Below, one piece after another: positions 1 through 11,955 of a stretch of 64,000 bases of DNA. Position 1 is the stretch's first letter. Each line of letters starts with the position of its first letter. Position numbers and translations under genes: made by a program. The notes under the pieces were generated by a model that saw only the letters and a list, made by a program, of their open reading frames with translations, was not told the DNA's origin and did not search any database. The DNA lies in assembly GCA_026260175.1 (NCBI GenBank), contig JAKCWW010000249.1, positions 1-64,000 on the forward strand, given 5' to 3'. This stretch comes from Reticulitermes lucifugus. Its lineage: Eukaryota; Arthropoda; Insecta; Blattodea; Rhinotermitidae.

Positions 1-23
1 ACACACACACACACACACACACA
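1..23. repeat. (AC)n microsatellite, cut by window edge
   Basis: Pure AC dinucleotide run that starts at the window edge, so its true length is unknown. It ends at the first interruption near base 23. Confidence 0.95.
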
Positions 24-3000
24 TACAAGAGGTTACCAAATGTCTGTAACAGGAAATTTAAATTTTGTCTTACATGTTTAATACACCATTTATTTTAAAA
101 TCACATTTAATAGAAAATAAGGAAAAGTATAAACTCGTCGAAATTCAGAACAAGTTAAGAAGGAGTTTCATCATTTAAAAAAGTGTAAAATTATGAGTCA
201 TCAAAAAGATTAAAAGCGTACATTTAAACATGTATCAATTCCTTTACGATCACACAATCTAATTGTAATTTGCACTGTCCACTACAGTACCACGTGCTAT
301 TGTTATTGAAGCACAATGGTGTCCCTCTATACAATCTGACAACTATTGTCTAACTCTCTGGCATACACTTCCCTGCTTTTCATTTAGCCCCATTGCTTCT
401 TCCATTTCTACCGTCCAGTCAGCCTGAACCTATCCCCCGCTGTGCTACATATTTTATCCAGGTTTACCAAATCGACTACCAGTTGCATGTAAGTTAGTAC
501 ACCTTATCGCACATTCGACTTGTGTTATATTTCCAGTTCTAAATAGCGATAAAATGTAAATTTCCTATGACATTATTTCGCTACGGTACACTTTCAATAT
601 ATGTTCTTGAAAAATTAGTGCTAGACCACTTGCTAGACGACGGCATGGATTGAAGGATGATATTAAAATGAGTTTTCAGGAAACAGATTAGGAAAATTGC
701 CGTGGGTTCATGTATCAGGCAATGATATTTCCATTTCCATGGAATTCAGGTAATTATTTATTAGGTTATTGATTTCGAAAATACTGTGTTTCATGCAGTT
801 AGCTGCCAGAATGTTTGATAAATACCGGCCTTGTAAATTCTTTTTAAATGCAGTTTCAAATTCTGGAGAATATAGCCAACACAGAACGTCACGACCACGC
901 TTTGCAACCTGCTGTAAGCATCACTGACTAATGAAAGCACCTGTTCATTCACCATTCGAGGTGCCATGCCCTCTAGACTTGTTATAATGTAGTATAAGGA
1001 ATAAAAAACAGATTTAATAGAATTATATTACTTTGCATTTTATAACGTGTTGACAGATGCAGATGTGTCTGACCATATCAAACATACTTCCCTGCCTTAA
1101 GAGGGGGGGGGTGGGGGAGGGTTGGACGTGGTTCACAATCTAGATCCCTATTCAATAAATGTCTGTTCCTGCATATCTATTGGTATTGGCCCTGTAGTTT
1201 AATTTTATTTTGAGATCTGCTCGCTTCTGGAATGTTACGCGGCGTCGTGTGGTAATTATTACTTACACGCGGATTCTGTATACGACATTAAATTTTTTCG
1301 GACACAACGCTGAAGGTTCGCACCACCATAATGTTTGTAATTTTTGACTTACAAATAATATTCCAGACACAGTGCACAGGTAAACTTAGGGTAAATCTCC
1401 TTGCAAATTTTGCATAATAATTTCCAGTGGTTCTTCACTTATCGCCATCGAGCGGAAGAGTAAAGAAAAGTTTTGCACGATACCTTAAAGATCTGCATAC
1501 TTTTGAAACACTGGCTGCATCTACTTACGCTATCGTTCTTCTAATTACGACAATGAAACTCCTGGCTCCATATAAAAGTAGATATAATTTGGTCTAGCTG
1601 TGTGATCCATTTTCCAAAAGATTCTTTCCCATCGTGTTATTTATGCGATTGCGGTCTCCGAAATAATCAGTAAATTTGTCAACAAAATTACTCTCTTTTT
1701 TCTGTTGACATGGAACAGGCGAAATACCATTTAACGAATTGTAATTTCTGCTTAGCATGACACTATTAGCACTTACTTCCCGCAGTTTCTTAATGTATTG
1801 TACAAGATGTGAAGGGAAGTTAAATTTTGGCTAATTTAATATTGTTGTTGAAGGCAAAATAACAAATTGGCGGCCTTAGGAAATGCTTCTTTAGCTTTCA
1901 GTGTGAGAATGAAAACTTCTAAAGAACTCATCCAGACAAGGAACTTGGTATTGTGACAGGTCACAAGCACACCCAGAAACTACTTAAAATAAATGTGTGT
2001 ATGTACAAACTATTCTATTCTTATCAGTTGGATGTGTTATTAGGAGTTCTTAGTACGGCAACTGACACTGTTTTATTTAAAATTAAGGTTACTTGTCACT
2101 TGCTATTTTATTGAAGATTTTATGGAACTATAAATTTAATGTGTATTTTAGTAACAACTGTAGCTACTTATGATTAAAGACTAAAATTAAATACGGATGT
2201 CGAAAATATTGTATGGTGAAGGACAATGCCAAAGTATTAAATCAGATGGTCTGGCTGTTACCTTGTTATTAAACTGACGGATGCTGTCTTGACCTATATT
2301 TGACCTTTGTGCCCTCCGTCCGTTGCCTGTAACCTGTCATCGCATTACGAAGATTTGCACTACAAATTTTCGCGCATATGATTTCCTAAAATGAAGCGCA
2401 CATCGAAAGCGAAATCGATGATTCAAAATATTCCGAAAAAGTGAAAGCCCTGAAATTATTTAAGCCAAGAGATAAGAAGAAAAGAGCAACAATTTTCTTT
2501 TATTTTGAAGCTGTTGTTTGTAGGATATACTTTCGTGAAATCACTGTGAAAATTTTTAAAGATATACAATAACGTAATATCTTTCCACGTCTGTGTGTTT
2601 CTTTTCAGGTATCAAATATTTCATTTATAATTTTTGGTTTATTTTCCAGTGGATCGGGAACGCAACCCTACGTTATAACTTTGCTCTCGTGGGATAGTAG
2701 TGACTCTGCACACTCTGTCCAGGAAAGTAAACCAGCCGTAAGAGCGGAAATGGCCTGTAATGACGTCTGTGGCACAGATCGATCTGGAACTAGCAATTCG
2801 TGTAGCTTTGTCATCGTAAAGTAGTGTTCCTCATAACAATAGAAGTATGACGTATGCTCAATATGGTGTTCTGCATCGTACCAGTTATTATTGGAGGGAA
2901 ATAAGAACTAGCTAATGGTCTAGGAAGAATTTGAATTTGATAAGGAGATGTCGTTCATGTCATTGCAGTCAATGCACATGCAAAATGTCAGTGTACCTAC

Positions 3001-3647
3001 TTGGTACTGCTGAGATTTGAAAAAGGAGTTCTCAAATGAAAGCCACAAGCGTTATTACTATACTGGCCCTAAACCAGTCGTTTGTTTGTAACACTAGGAT
3101 GAATGTTAGTACTGTACCATCAGCGGAATTTAAGTTGTAATTTCCCTTGGTTCAACTAAACAAGTAACTACAAGAAACAGTAAATTTTTAGACTATTAAT
3201 GATTTATTCTGTTCTGTGGAACCCAAATATTCATCACAATTTCACAGAATGCTGTTGTATAGTCCTGTCTTCAAAACTGAACCCGGTACATTGGCCTATC
3301 GACAGAAAGCCTTTCTGCCATGATACGTGAAATTTTTGGTTTAGTTTGAGAGCATTTGAGTTTTTTAATGTAAGGGTTTCCGATCATAATGTTGTAAGTG
3401 CTTATCATCTATTTCGTTCACAACGCATGCTCCATCTGTCTTAACCTGTCTTGTAACGCTATTCAGATATTTACCTGAAAGTATTAAGAGAAGCTCAAAA
3501 ACACCGCGTGAGTTATCTCCTAGGGATTATGGCTTCAATTTCAACTAATAACACAGACATAAAAATAACTCTTCTTGATTATGACTCTCCGTTCATTGTT
3601 AGTTATTTACTGACTTCTCGGAAGGTTTCAGAGTGCACTTAGACTAT
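24..3647. other. AT-rich non-coding stretch
   Basis: I see no coding frame, SINE or paired repeat here. The only compositional oddity is a G-rich tract at 1103-1122 (nine G, T, five G). Every frame is broken by frequent stops. Confidence 0.6.
1103..1122 (+). repeat. G-rich tract
   Basis: Nine G followed by TGGGGGAGGG. It could form G-quadruplex-like structure, but I see no gene or element around it that would give it a role. Confidence 0.7.
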
Positions 3648-3770
3648 CCTGAAGATGGAAGAAATAAAGTGTCCCGAAACATCGGTAACTATTTACCAGT
3701 CGACATGACATCGTAACCATGAAGAGTTCAATTTTCAGATCAACGCTGTGAAGATATTACATCACGCAAC
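3648..3770 (+). mobile_element. Foldback family K, half copy (K1)
   Basis: One arm of the K repeat. CCTGAAGATGG at 3648-3658 leads to CGAAAC at 3675-3680, then a GGTAACTATTTACC hairpin, then a diverged form of the family's ACGGCGTAACATCCC block, and a tail resembling TTTTCAGNAACNCTGCTGTGA. The same order occurs at about ten other places in the window. The inverted partner arm is absent here, so this is a half copy. No protein is encoded. Confidence 0.7.
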
Positions 3771-4064
3771 ACAAACACACTGTAAGACAAGCATTTACAG
3801 GCCCACATTAAACACGAATTACATATCAAGTGACTGTTTCGTTTAGGTTTTGTTATTTAAAACTGTATTTTGTTGTTATGTCAAGTGTGTGACACGACTG
3901 TGAAGTACCAATGAATACTTGCTTGATGACCCTTGAAGTCGACATGACATCCGCTTAGCACATCATGAATGAAAGCCACAGACTTCATCAGTACCTTGAC
4001 AGTAAGTGTTCATGAGCAGTAGGTTATAGTCTCACGGCTGGTGACGTAACTCACTTTCGTAATA

Positions 4065-4256
4065 TGCTGAAACCTGCCTATAACGGAACCTCAAGGGACC
4101 GTCATTTTTTCCGTTTCGGGAAGGTTTCATTTAATACAGTTATTTGAAATCTGGATCATCGGGGCTCCAGATTCTCGATCCAGCAAACGTTTTCCTTTAA
4201 AAACAGGTTTCCATTATGCCCAGATTCCGTTTGACAGGTTTCGCTATACACAGTAC
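4065..4256. mobile_element. Candidate non-autonomous DNA transposon (MITE)
   Basis: The left end reads CTGAAACCTGCCTATAACGG (4067 on) and the right end, reverse complemented, gives GAAACCTGTCAAACGGAA (from 4242 back). These are imperfect terminal inverted repeats over about 20 bp. Inside are further shortened copies of the same words (GGAAGGTTTC, ACAGGTTTCCATTATGCCC). The length near 190 bp and the lack of any frame fit a MITE. No clear target-site duplication was found, so the outer limits are approximate. Confidence 0.5.
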
Positions 4257-5370
4257 AGCACACAAATCCCTCCCAAACCGTCAATTTAAAACACCCGAGG
4301 GTTTCAGATAGTGCCCAGTCTGATTTTATGAATCCTCAGCTTTTAATCTGTGTACACACTGAAATAAGAGATTTTCTGCACCATGAGATTCACATTTCTT
4401 GGGACTAAAGCACCTATGACATCCAAAATTTGTTTTCCATATTACCATTGCTTTGCATCTCATGTGCCTATCCACTTCTAAAGTCTTTTTGTAATTGCAT
4501 TTAATAACATACCATTAAGTACACACATAAATATTTGTTCCTTATTTACTTATCACTTTCCGACATATATCGGTCCTAGGGCCATCGTCATGAAAATACC
4601 GTAATAATTAGTTCACAACTAAGGAAGAATACAGAATATGTTAACAAATAACGTGTAAATAAAAGATTAATATTTGTGTGCTGTGATATGTTATTAAACG
4701 CAAATGCATTATTAGGGTAAGGTTAATAATAATTGCACTTAGAATTGTATTTTTGGGCGTAAGGAAAGAAAGGGAAATTTGTTTTTACTTAGGCGAGTAT
4801 TATCAAGTGCCTCGTTTCGCCAACCCTGAGTATTCAACAAGGTATCAGGCCTTGCTAAGAGGTGGCTTTCAGGAACGTGAATTCAGCGTGTGTCAAGGGA
4901 TTGCAGTAAGACTGTTTGTACTGTAACATCTGACGAGGGAGACCTTCGAAATGGTGCGACGGTTTTACGGCTGGTTGAGACGGCGCAGAGCCGAAATACC
5001 TGCAAGGGACAGCTTATGATATTCTAATGCAGCATCGAAAAGCATTCGCGTGGATAGACTGAGGAAAACCGCTAAGAAACCGCAGTGATATTTACAAATG
5101 CCTTGGTCAAGAATCTAATCGAATACGTCCATAGTTCAAGTCTAACATTTTACGTCGAGCCTAAAGTTTTCTAATCTTCTAAACTCTTCCAATTTGTCGC
5201 CTATACGGCTACTGAATGTAGTCACGTACCGCGACGTAATAGGCCTGTTTGTTACAGTTAGATATTTCTTATAATAAAATTAAATCGAAATTGGCGTTAA
5301 ATTGTGGTGGGAGTTTTTCTTAGCAATATTATTTGTCGATGACTTTCAGCTAGTAAAATCATTATATTCG
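4257..5370. other. Stretch without recognised features
   Basis: The part at about 4800-5060 is less AT-rich than its flanks, but it holds no open frame long enough to support an exon call. Confidence 0.5.
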
Positions 5371-5545
5371 GGCCGTGCCATGGCTCAGGCAGTCAGTCGC
5401 TATCCTTTTACCGTGGAGGCCATGTTTCTATCCCAGGCCAATCCATGCTGGATTTATGGTAGGCACAGTGGCTCTGGGACATGTTTTTCTTTAAGTACTT
5501 CAGGTTTTTTCCGTCAGTATCGTTCCACCAATGCCCCATACTCAT
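5371..5545 (+). mobile_element. SINE family A, old 3'-truncated copy
   Basis: It begins GGCCGTGCCATGGCTCAGGC and aligns through its head and middle with the better copy at 56428 (shared words: GGCTCNGGC, GGAGGCC, GGCACAGTGGC, CTGGGACA, GTACTTCNGGTTTTT, TTCCACCAATGC). The B-box region is strongly mutated and the 3' third with the poly-A tail is missing, so it is clearly older. The 85-codon open frame over it (5302-5559) is a by-product of the SINE, not a gene. Confidence 0.8.
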
Positions 5546-6574
5546 ACGTTCACATTTAAACAACGCTATACAGGATTAGCCATTGAGATCATCGTTAAAT
5601 AACACACTCAAAACTTTTACATTTAATACGAAGTCCGATATAATGTACTTCCTTATATGAAACAATGTTTGTTGCCGGACTTTGTATAGCTGCTTGAGTT
5701 AAATATCGTATTTCTGTAGCCTTAGTCTTTTAAGAGAATTCTCTTTGTAATATGGTTAAAAGGGCATTATTCATTTCATAAGCTATTCTCTGTTATCTTT
5801 GCCATTTCCCCCTTTCTAACCCTATTCTTTCTTAACCAGTCTTACGACAGGATGACACAAAATGTTTTTCCTTAAGGTACTGGATATATTTTGCAGACCA
5901 ACGTTAATGTGAGGTTATCTCGGATAGCTCTGGATCTCGCGATTTTACCATTTAGTGTCATTGTTGTCACCAACACAGATATCTTATAAATACAACGATC
6001 CAAACGATACGCGTAAGAATATTTGTAGATCTGTTTGTGTATTAAAATTAACATCTATTTTATTTTAATTTTATGAAAACTTTTTACCTTAGTAGGGCTT
6101 ACAAACTAAGTGTCCCAGAGATGTCTGTCGGATATGGTTTAAACGTCTTTATTGTCGCCACGCTTGTAATAGCTGTGCTATAACATTCCATATAAAATCT
6201 GTAGATATATTTATGAAAATGGAGAAATAAGAGCGGTCAATCACAAATATGTTTGTAAATATTTTATTTGTATATATTTATGCCTAGGTTTATTAAAAAT
6301 TTTGTATTTCTAGTTCAAATAGTTTATTTCTTATCGCTATAAAACTGAAAGCTAAAGAATTTTCTCTCACGGTAAACACTTTGTTATTGTCTATTCTACA
6401 AAACATTGCCTTAAAATATCTGTGTACTTTTCCAAGGTCTGTCACATTACGTTATTTCAAACCTGACAATAAACTGCTCTAGTGTCTGTCCAGCTTACAA
6501 ATTTTGCACTTTTGCCTCGCTTTTATTACGGAGTTACAAAACTAATAGTTCTAAATTTGGGTATACACCAGTGA
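5546..6574. other. AT-rich stretch without recognised features
   Basis: Nothing identified. Short open frames here have no recognisable composition or motif. Confidence 0.5.
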
Positions 6575-6680
6575 CATAAGAGTGACATCAACTTTCGTGA
6601 AAATCGGTCCAATTGTTCAAAGGTTGAAATGGAGGGAAACAGACAAACACATATACACGCACGCAAGCACACACAACATG
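6575..6680 (+). repeat. Dispersed repeat with TTTCGTGAAAATCGG motif and CA-rich tail
   Basis: ACTTTCGTGAAAATCGGTCC is followed by a CAGACAAACACATATACACG-type low-complexity tail. The TTTCGTGAAAATCG word is shared with the modules at 7800-7850, 14490-14640 (minus), 42820-43290 and 53520-54190, so this is probably one unit of a dispersed family. Confidence 0.5.
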
Positions 6681-7587
6681 GCGATCTCAAAAGCTTACTT
6701 CGTTCCTTTTTGTGAAAGTGGGACAAAATTCCTTAGTTTATACAACGCCTTCTTTCCGACGAACTTTATTTTAAAAGACGAAAGTAGTTCTTTGTCATCG
6801 CCACAGGTGTTTCAGCTTTGTATTACTGAGTGATGCTCAGTTTCATTGAGAATTTGTTAGTTGCTCGGCTGTTCAAGAAATTTTCCGACATATCTTGGCA
6901 GCCGAAGTTTCATTACCGCGAATACAAGAGCCCGCCACTTATCTCATCCTGAGCCAGATAAAGCCTGTACACTCTTTCATATTCTATACTTTCAGATCTA
7001 TGTATGTGTTAATTACTCTTCCATCTACTCCTACCTACCAAATTTTCTCTCCCTTTCACACGTTGTTACTAGAATTTTATATGCATTTACCACCTCTCCG
7101 ATGCACGATACATAGTAATATGAATTTCGTCTGAAACCTATTTCTTTTACTGTTGATTTTTAGGTCAGTATATTGTCTGGTAAGGAGCTGGGCGGTCAGA
7201 ATTTGCTGTGAGACTGTAAAAGGTATACCGTTCTCCGCCACTGCTTCCTGACTGGCTCCAAAACCATACTTCTTAATGTCCTGTGGTTACCATAGACATA
7301 TTCTTCAGGGTTAAAGTGCACGTGGCCTAAACCTGAGTCACTTCCCATCTAGTGTAGTCGTTAAGAGTATGTGAAACTGCAGACCTACACCCACTCCTTG
7401 ATACAATTGAGTGTCATCATGCTTAAATAATAATTTTACTACACCTCACACCATTGAATGGCCGAAGTAATGACGCTAAATAATAACACAAAAAGGTTCG
7501 GGGTAAGAATAATTTGTTATAGCTGTGTTCCAAGGTTAACACAAGGACGAAGTGAATGGAAGATTCTTAACAGTTTAAAGCCCGGTG
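6681..7587. other. Stretch without recognised features
   Basis: Nothing identified beyond the small hairpin near 7580 (GTGGTTACTTTACCAC), which borders the family E repeat. Confidence 0.5.
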
Positions 7588-8500
7588 GTTACTTTACCAC
7601 CAGTTTTAAAGTTTAAAAAACTTCTGCATTCTGCCCACACAGTGTATTTTTGTGTTTGGTGTGGTCTCAGAAAAAACAGCGATTAGTTCCCTATACAGCA
7701 TTAACTGACAGGTTTTTAGGCGCGTTCGCAAAATTGCGAAAAGCGACTATTAGCTTCGTCATGTCCGTCTGTCTGTCCATCTGTCTTGTCCGCATGGAAC
7801 ATCTCGGCTCCCACTGGACGGATTTTTGTGAAAATTGATATAGGTGGATTTTTCGAAAATCTGTCGAGTAAATTCAGTTTTGATTAAAATCTGACAATAA
7901 TAACGGGCACGTTACATGGAGACCTGTTTACGTTTATTTACCTCGCTGAATTCTTCTTAGAATGAGGAATATTTCAGACGAACCTTGATAGAGACAATCA
8001 AACACATAGGCTATTTGATGTTCAATAAATTGTTTCCAAAAATCGTACCGTTTATGAGATAATGTGGAAATCTATGGTAGAGCCAGTTAGGCCACAGTTG
8101 ACAATATAATGCGGCGCAGAAAAAAAAATTTGTATGCCGGATAACTAAGGCAAGAATACAGACACACACTCATACATAATATTTAATACCTATTACTGTT
8201 ATCAGCAGTACGAAATATTTTGTGGCTCGACAACAGTGCAACAGCAATCCACTGTTGCATTACCATGGGAACGCTGAACATTTTTATATCGCTGACAGCT
8301 ACATATACGCCACCAACAATAAAAATTAAACGTATTGTTGCGTTTTCATGACAACAATTGTTACGCGAACGCGCCATAATGTAACTTTATATGTGCACTG
8401 TCTGTCTTATAACCGAGACGGCGTGTGTTTACTGCGCGGTACGAGCTGAATATTTATATATTGTCCAGAGTATTGTCAGCCTTAAAAGTGTGAAACTAAT
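7588..8500 (+). repeat. Dispersed repeat family E, interrupted copy
   Basis: The parts 7588-7716 and 8376-8500 match 11738-11955 in order. Shared words include TACCAC, TTCTCAGAANANACAGNGA, TTCCCTRTANAGNATTAAC in the left part and GTGTGTTTANTGCGC, GAGCTNAAT in the right part. Between them lies about 660 bp absent from the other copy, annotated separately as an inserted element. No coding capacity. Confidence 0.6.
7717..8375. mobile_element. Candidate TIR element nested in family E
   Basis: GGCGCGTTCGC at 7719-7729 is mirrored by GCGAACGCGCC at 8365-8375, a perfect 11-bp inverted repeat, with weaker pairing just inside (AATTG both sides). The interior starts with a GTCCGTCTGTCTGTCC tract and a GGATTTTTGTGAAAAT motif seen elsewhere in the window. 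It carries no frame resembling a transposase, so it would be non-autonomous. A clean target-site duplication is not visible; TA-rich bases flank both ends. Confidence 0.45.
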
Positions 8501-8665
8501 TTTTGATATTTTTTCAAGTGACGGGCCTACATGCCAGTATAAGGGAACACAGATGTTAGTTGGAATTTGGCCCACGATTCAAGAGTGTCAAGGAATAACG
8601 TAATATATTAAGATTTAAAATCTTTTGAACGTTAGGCCGCGTCGGCCTTAATGCCCAATTTTGCT

Positions 8666-8800
8666 GGTTAAGCTGAAGAAGTAAGTAATGCGTTCTTCCG
8701 AAACATCCATAACTATTTACCAGTCTACTCGACGTAACATCCCACAAAACTTGAATCTGCAGCAGCACCTTGCAAGCTACGTCGTTTTTACAAGCGATCA
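8666..8800 (+). mobile_element. Foldback family K, half copy (K2)
   Basis: CTGAAGAAG ... CTTCCGAAACATCC, then AACTATTTACCAGTCTAC, GACGTAACATCCCA and a degraded tail. Same order as K1 at 3648. The stem around the first motif is kept as GAAG/CTTC, while the second hairpin is decayed. Confidence 0.65.
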
Positions 8801-9454
8801 CTTCCATATTTCCTTTCAGAAGGCTTCACTACAGTAAACCCGAACAGTGCTTTGGCAAAACCTGACCGCTGGTCAAAACGTGACCCACCACCATGATTTG
8901 GGTGACAGGCAGTTGACTAGTTTCAGTTCATTACAAGAAATTAAAAAGAACTTTCCTAAAACTAAAGTGACAGGTCAAAATATCCGAAAACCGGGATTTG
9001 ACACACCGCGATAAAAAAGGGGTTTGTGTGGGGGTACTGCCGAACACTGTGACTACTTAGGTCACAAACGGAGCCTTGTCTTACCTTGATATGACGTTTC
9101 GAATGATGGTCTATATAACGGCTGCCCAAGCTACCATGGTTTCCCTCGGTTTCTCTGTGTAAGGAACATCATGTACATTAAAATAGGCCATATCAGCTTT
9201 CCTCTACTTTGCTTTCAAATAAACATTCCTAAATTGTTCTACTCGAAACTAATTAACTTAGTTGAAATAGTTTTATTAAATAAACTAGTAATCAATAACC
9301 ATTCATTTAATGGTGGTGATGGTTGATGGTCAAATCACACTTTAATTGCTGAATACTGTGAAATATGTTAAATTCATTTAGAATTTTATTGCAATATTTA
9401 CGTACAGTTCGTATAGGCCTACAAATGTTAGAATTGTTTTTGCACCAGCCCACG
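8801..9454. other. Stretch without recognised features
   Basis: No repeat or coding signal recognised. Confidence 0.5.
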
Positions 9455-9496
9455 CTTATGTTCATGTGACGCAGCAGACGCCGTATTGAACATAAG
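9455..9496. repeat. Perfect 10-bp inverted repeat (hairpin)
   Basis: CTTATGTTCA (9455-9464) and TGAACATAAG (9487-9496) enclose a 22-nt loop richer in GC than the surroundings. No run of T follows, so it is not a convincing terminator or RNA gene. Confidence 0.6.
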
Positions 9497-9799
9497 TGAT
9501 TTGCGCCTGCACAAATCTGTATATTTATGTATCCTATTTATGGGTTAAATAGATAATAATTTTATACACTGGCTATTTATTATAAATTATATTGTGTTGT
9601 AATGAATGTGAGACATTATGAACTGAACAAAAATGGATCAGAAAAAAAACAATTTACAGTCCCTCAATTTAAAATTGTATTACATTATCAGGGTATAACT
9701 AAAGCGGGTCAGCCGAAGTATATTTATGCTTAGCACGTGAGAGTCCCTGAAGAGAACAACGTAGATTGTTGCTTTTTTGTGCGCATTCCTTAGCAAAGC

Positions 9800-9930
9800 T
9801 CTCATTTGCTGAGATTAAACATAGCATCGGTGATAGACAAATGAAAGAATATGGAGCACTGACGTAATGATACTGACAGAGCAAACCTTAGGACCTCGGA
9901 GAAAAACCTGTCTTAGTGCCACTGTGTCCG
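9800..9930. repeat. Dispersed repeat family G, degraded copy
   Basis: GCATCGGTGATAGACAAATG, then a GATACTGACA block and ACCTCGGAGAAAAACC, parallel GCGTCGGTGATAGATAAATG ... GCTACTGACA ... AACTCGGGGAAA at 33173-33260. The shared order over about 100 bp supports common ancestry. Limits are approximate. Confidence 0.45.
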
Positions 9931-11737
9931 TACAATGCTACTGTGTAATGGAATCTTACAGGGTGGTTGATTAATTCTCTACAAACAATACCGGTGAGAA
10001 ATTATAAATATGAAGCTCTATCCTCCTCGTATTTCTGTTTCGTCATTCTACGTTCAAATATCCTAGGCAAGACACAGTTTTGAAATAGAGTCTTGACACT
10101 GTCGACAAAAAGTGTTCCTATTTATTCATTAACAGCTACCTTTAATTCAATTTGTTCCCGTCTTCAACTAACGCTTTAGCAAGGATTAAGGAAGGAGGGG
10201 GAGGGGGAAGTGTAGATCAGGGCTGTTAGTTTCCATATCAGCCAATCCCCCGAAGTTGTCCACAAATTGTGAATCTCTATTTCGTAGCCCTCCAGTACGA
10301 CGTCATGCTTTTTATCTACATGAGCCCGTGTCCTGGTTGTGGAAGGGGCGGAAGGGGGGGGGTTATATCGGAGAGAACTCACAATGTCCAACTTTTAACC
10401 GAGAGATCAAGATTAATGAGTGGTTAAACACATTGAGTCAAACCAGTGGACAGAAGCCGAGCAACCAACCCCCAGAATTTCGATCGCAGCGCGTCCACAC
10501 CAAAGCCAAGCTTTGAGCCGGGGTAGGAGGGTGGGGGAGATTTAGCTTTATAGCAACACAAAAGCAAAGGAGATAACCTCCCCACTCTTCTATGCAACAA
10601 CTACCCAACCACCCCCACACCCTATCTCCTCCGCCATTCATCCATTCATTCTTTATACGAGCACCGTCTCCGCAGGTTTAAATGGATGATAACATATGAA
10701 TATGCTCGCCTCTATCTGTCCATCAATCTAGACGTATGTATGACAATGTTATGGATGATAAATTTGCGTGGCGATGCTTGTTTCGTTTCCCTTTTTGTTT
10801 CGCCCTTTTTAAAGCTTTGTTTGAATTGTAGTATTGTTACCATAGGTTCTGGTTTATAAGTGAGGAAATCGCACGTTCTTAATTTGAGAAATGAGGAGGA
10901 CAGGCAAGAAGTATATTTTGAGTATGCATAACAGTTTATTAAGGACACGAAGTGAAAAACTTAAAAGCAGGACATGTATTATCTCCTTGTACCACTGTAT
11001 TCAGCTGGCAGTGCATTTGCAACGCATTTCCTTCACACAATTACGTAGTTATCACGGCACCTGTCAATCACTTTATTGTTAGCTTATCAAACAAAGCAGG
11101 AAGTTTTGACGGCTGTACATATTTGCTGAACACAGGTGCCTTGCTTCTAATTAATGCCCGAAAATACGTAGAATAACTAGAAATTCTGGTTCAAAATTAC
11201 AGTGCATTTTTCGTTTCAAATACAAAGTAGTACAAATGTGTAATTATGCAATTCGGAGATTAATATCTGTGCATAGTTTCCATTAGTACCGTTCCAGATT
11301 AAGTTAAATGTGCCTGAAAAGTATACATAAGATTTTAATCGCCTTCATTTTTGTAATTCGATACATATAAATAATTATAACGCACAGAAATTTTAAGGAA
11401 GTTTACGCCATGGCTCAGGGAAATACCAAGCTCCTAGAGTTCCAACACCTTTTAGCTATAGCTACCAAATCTGTAGCTCTGGAGCTCTACGACTTGTTTC
11501 ATATTTTACAAAACAAAACCTCACAAGTTTCTATATTCTTCTGAGGCACTTAGGTATAAGCACTAACAAGCACCATCCGAATTAATTCTGAATTTATAAC
11601 TTAATTCCTGTGATCTGCTGAACTTTGGCCCACACATTAAGTGTAATATTGTTATTAAAATATAATTAAAACTTAGGAATGCAGTACTTGTAGACAATAA
11701 TCATAATAGCAATAACCATTAAATTACAGTAGTTATT
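9931..11737. other. Mostly featureless stretch with a GC-rich patch
   Basis: The part 10190-10640 is conspicuously richer in G and C, with G tracts (10193-10209, 10351-10362) and later a pyrimidine/C-rich stretch. Open frames of 67-86 codons occur on both strands there, but they overlap each other, have odd composition and no motif, so I do not call a gene. The rest is AT-rich. Confidence 0.5.
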
Positions 11738-11955
11738 TTATTTACCACGGGTTTTTCCATCCAGAAATTCTACGTCCTGCCAACAGATTGTGTATATTTT
11801 ATTGTTCTCAGAAGAGACAGTGACTATTTCCCTGTATAGGATTAACGGATTGATTTGTGTAAGCGAAGTGGAGTGTGTTTAATGCGCTCTAAGAGCTAAA
11901 TCTTTAAGAAGAATTTCGGTTAATCTTTGTTTTTAAAGTGTTAAATATGGTTAGT
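11738..11955 (+). repeat. Dispersed repeat family E, uninterrupted copy
   Basis: It aligns with the two halves of the interrupted copy at 7588-8500 and lacks the inserted segment. The join falls near TTGATTTGTG/TAAGCG, so it serves as a near-empty site for the nested element. Confidence 0.6.
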
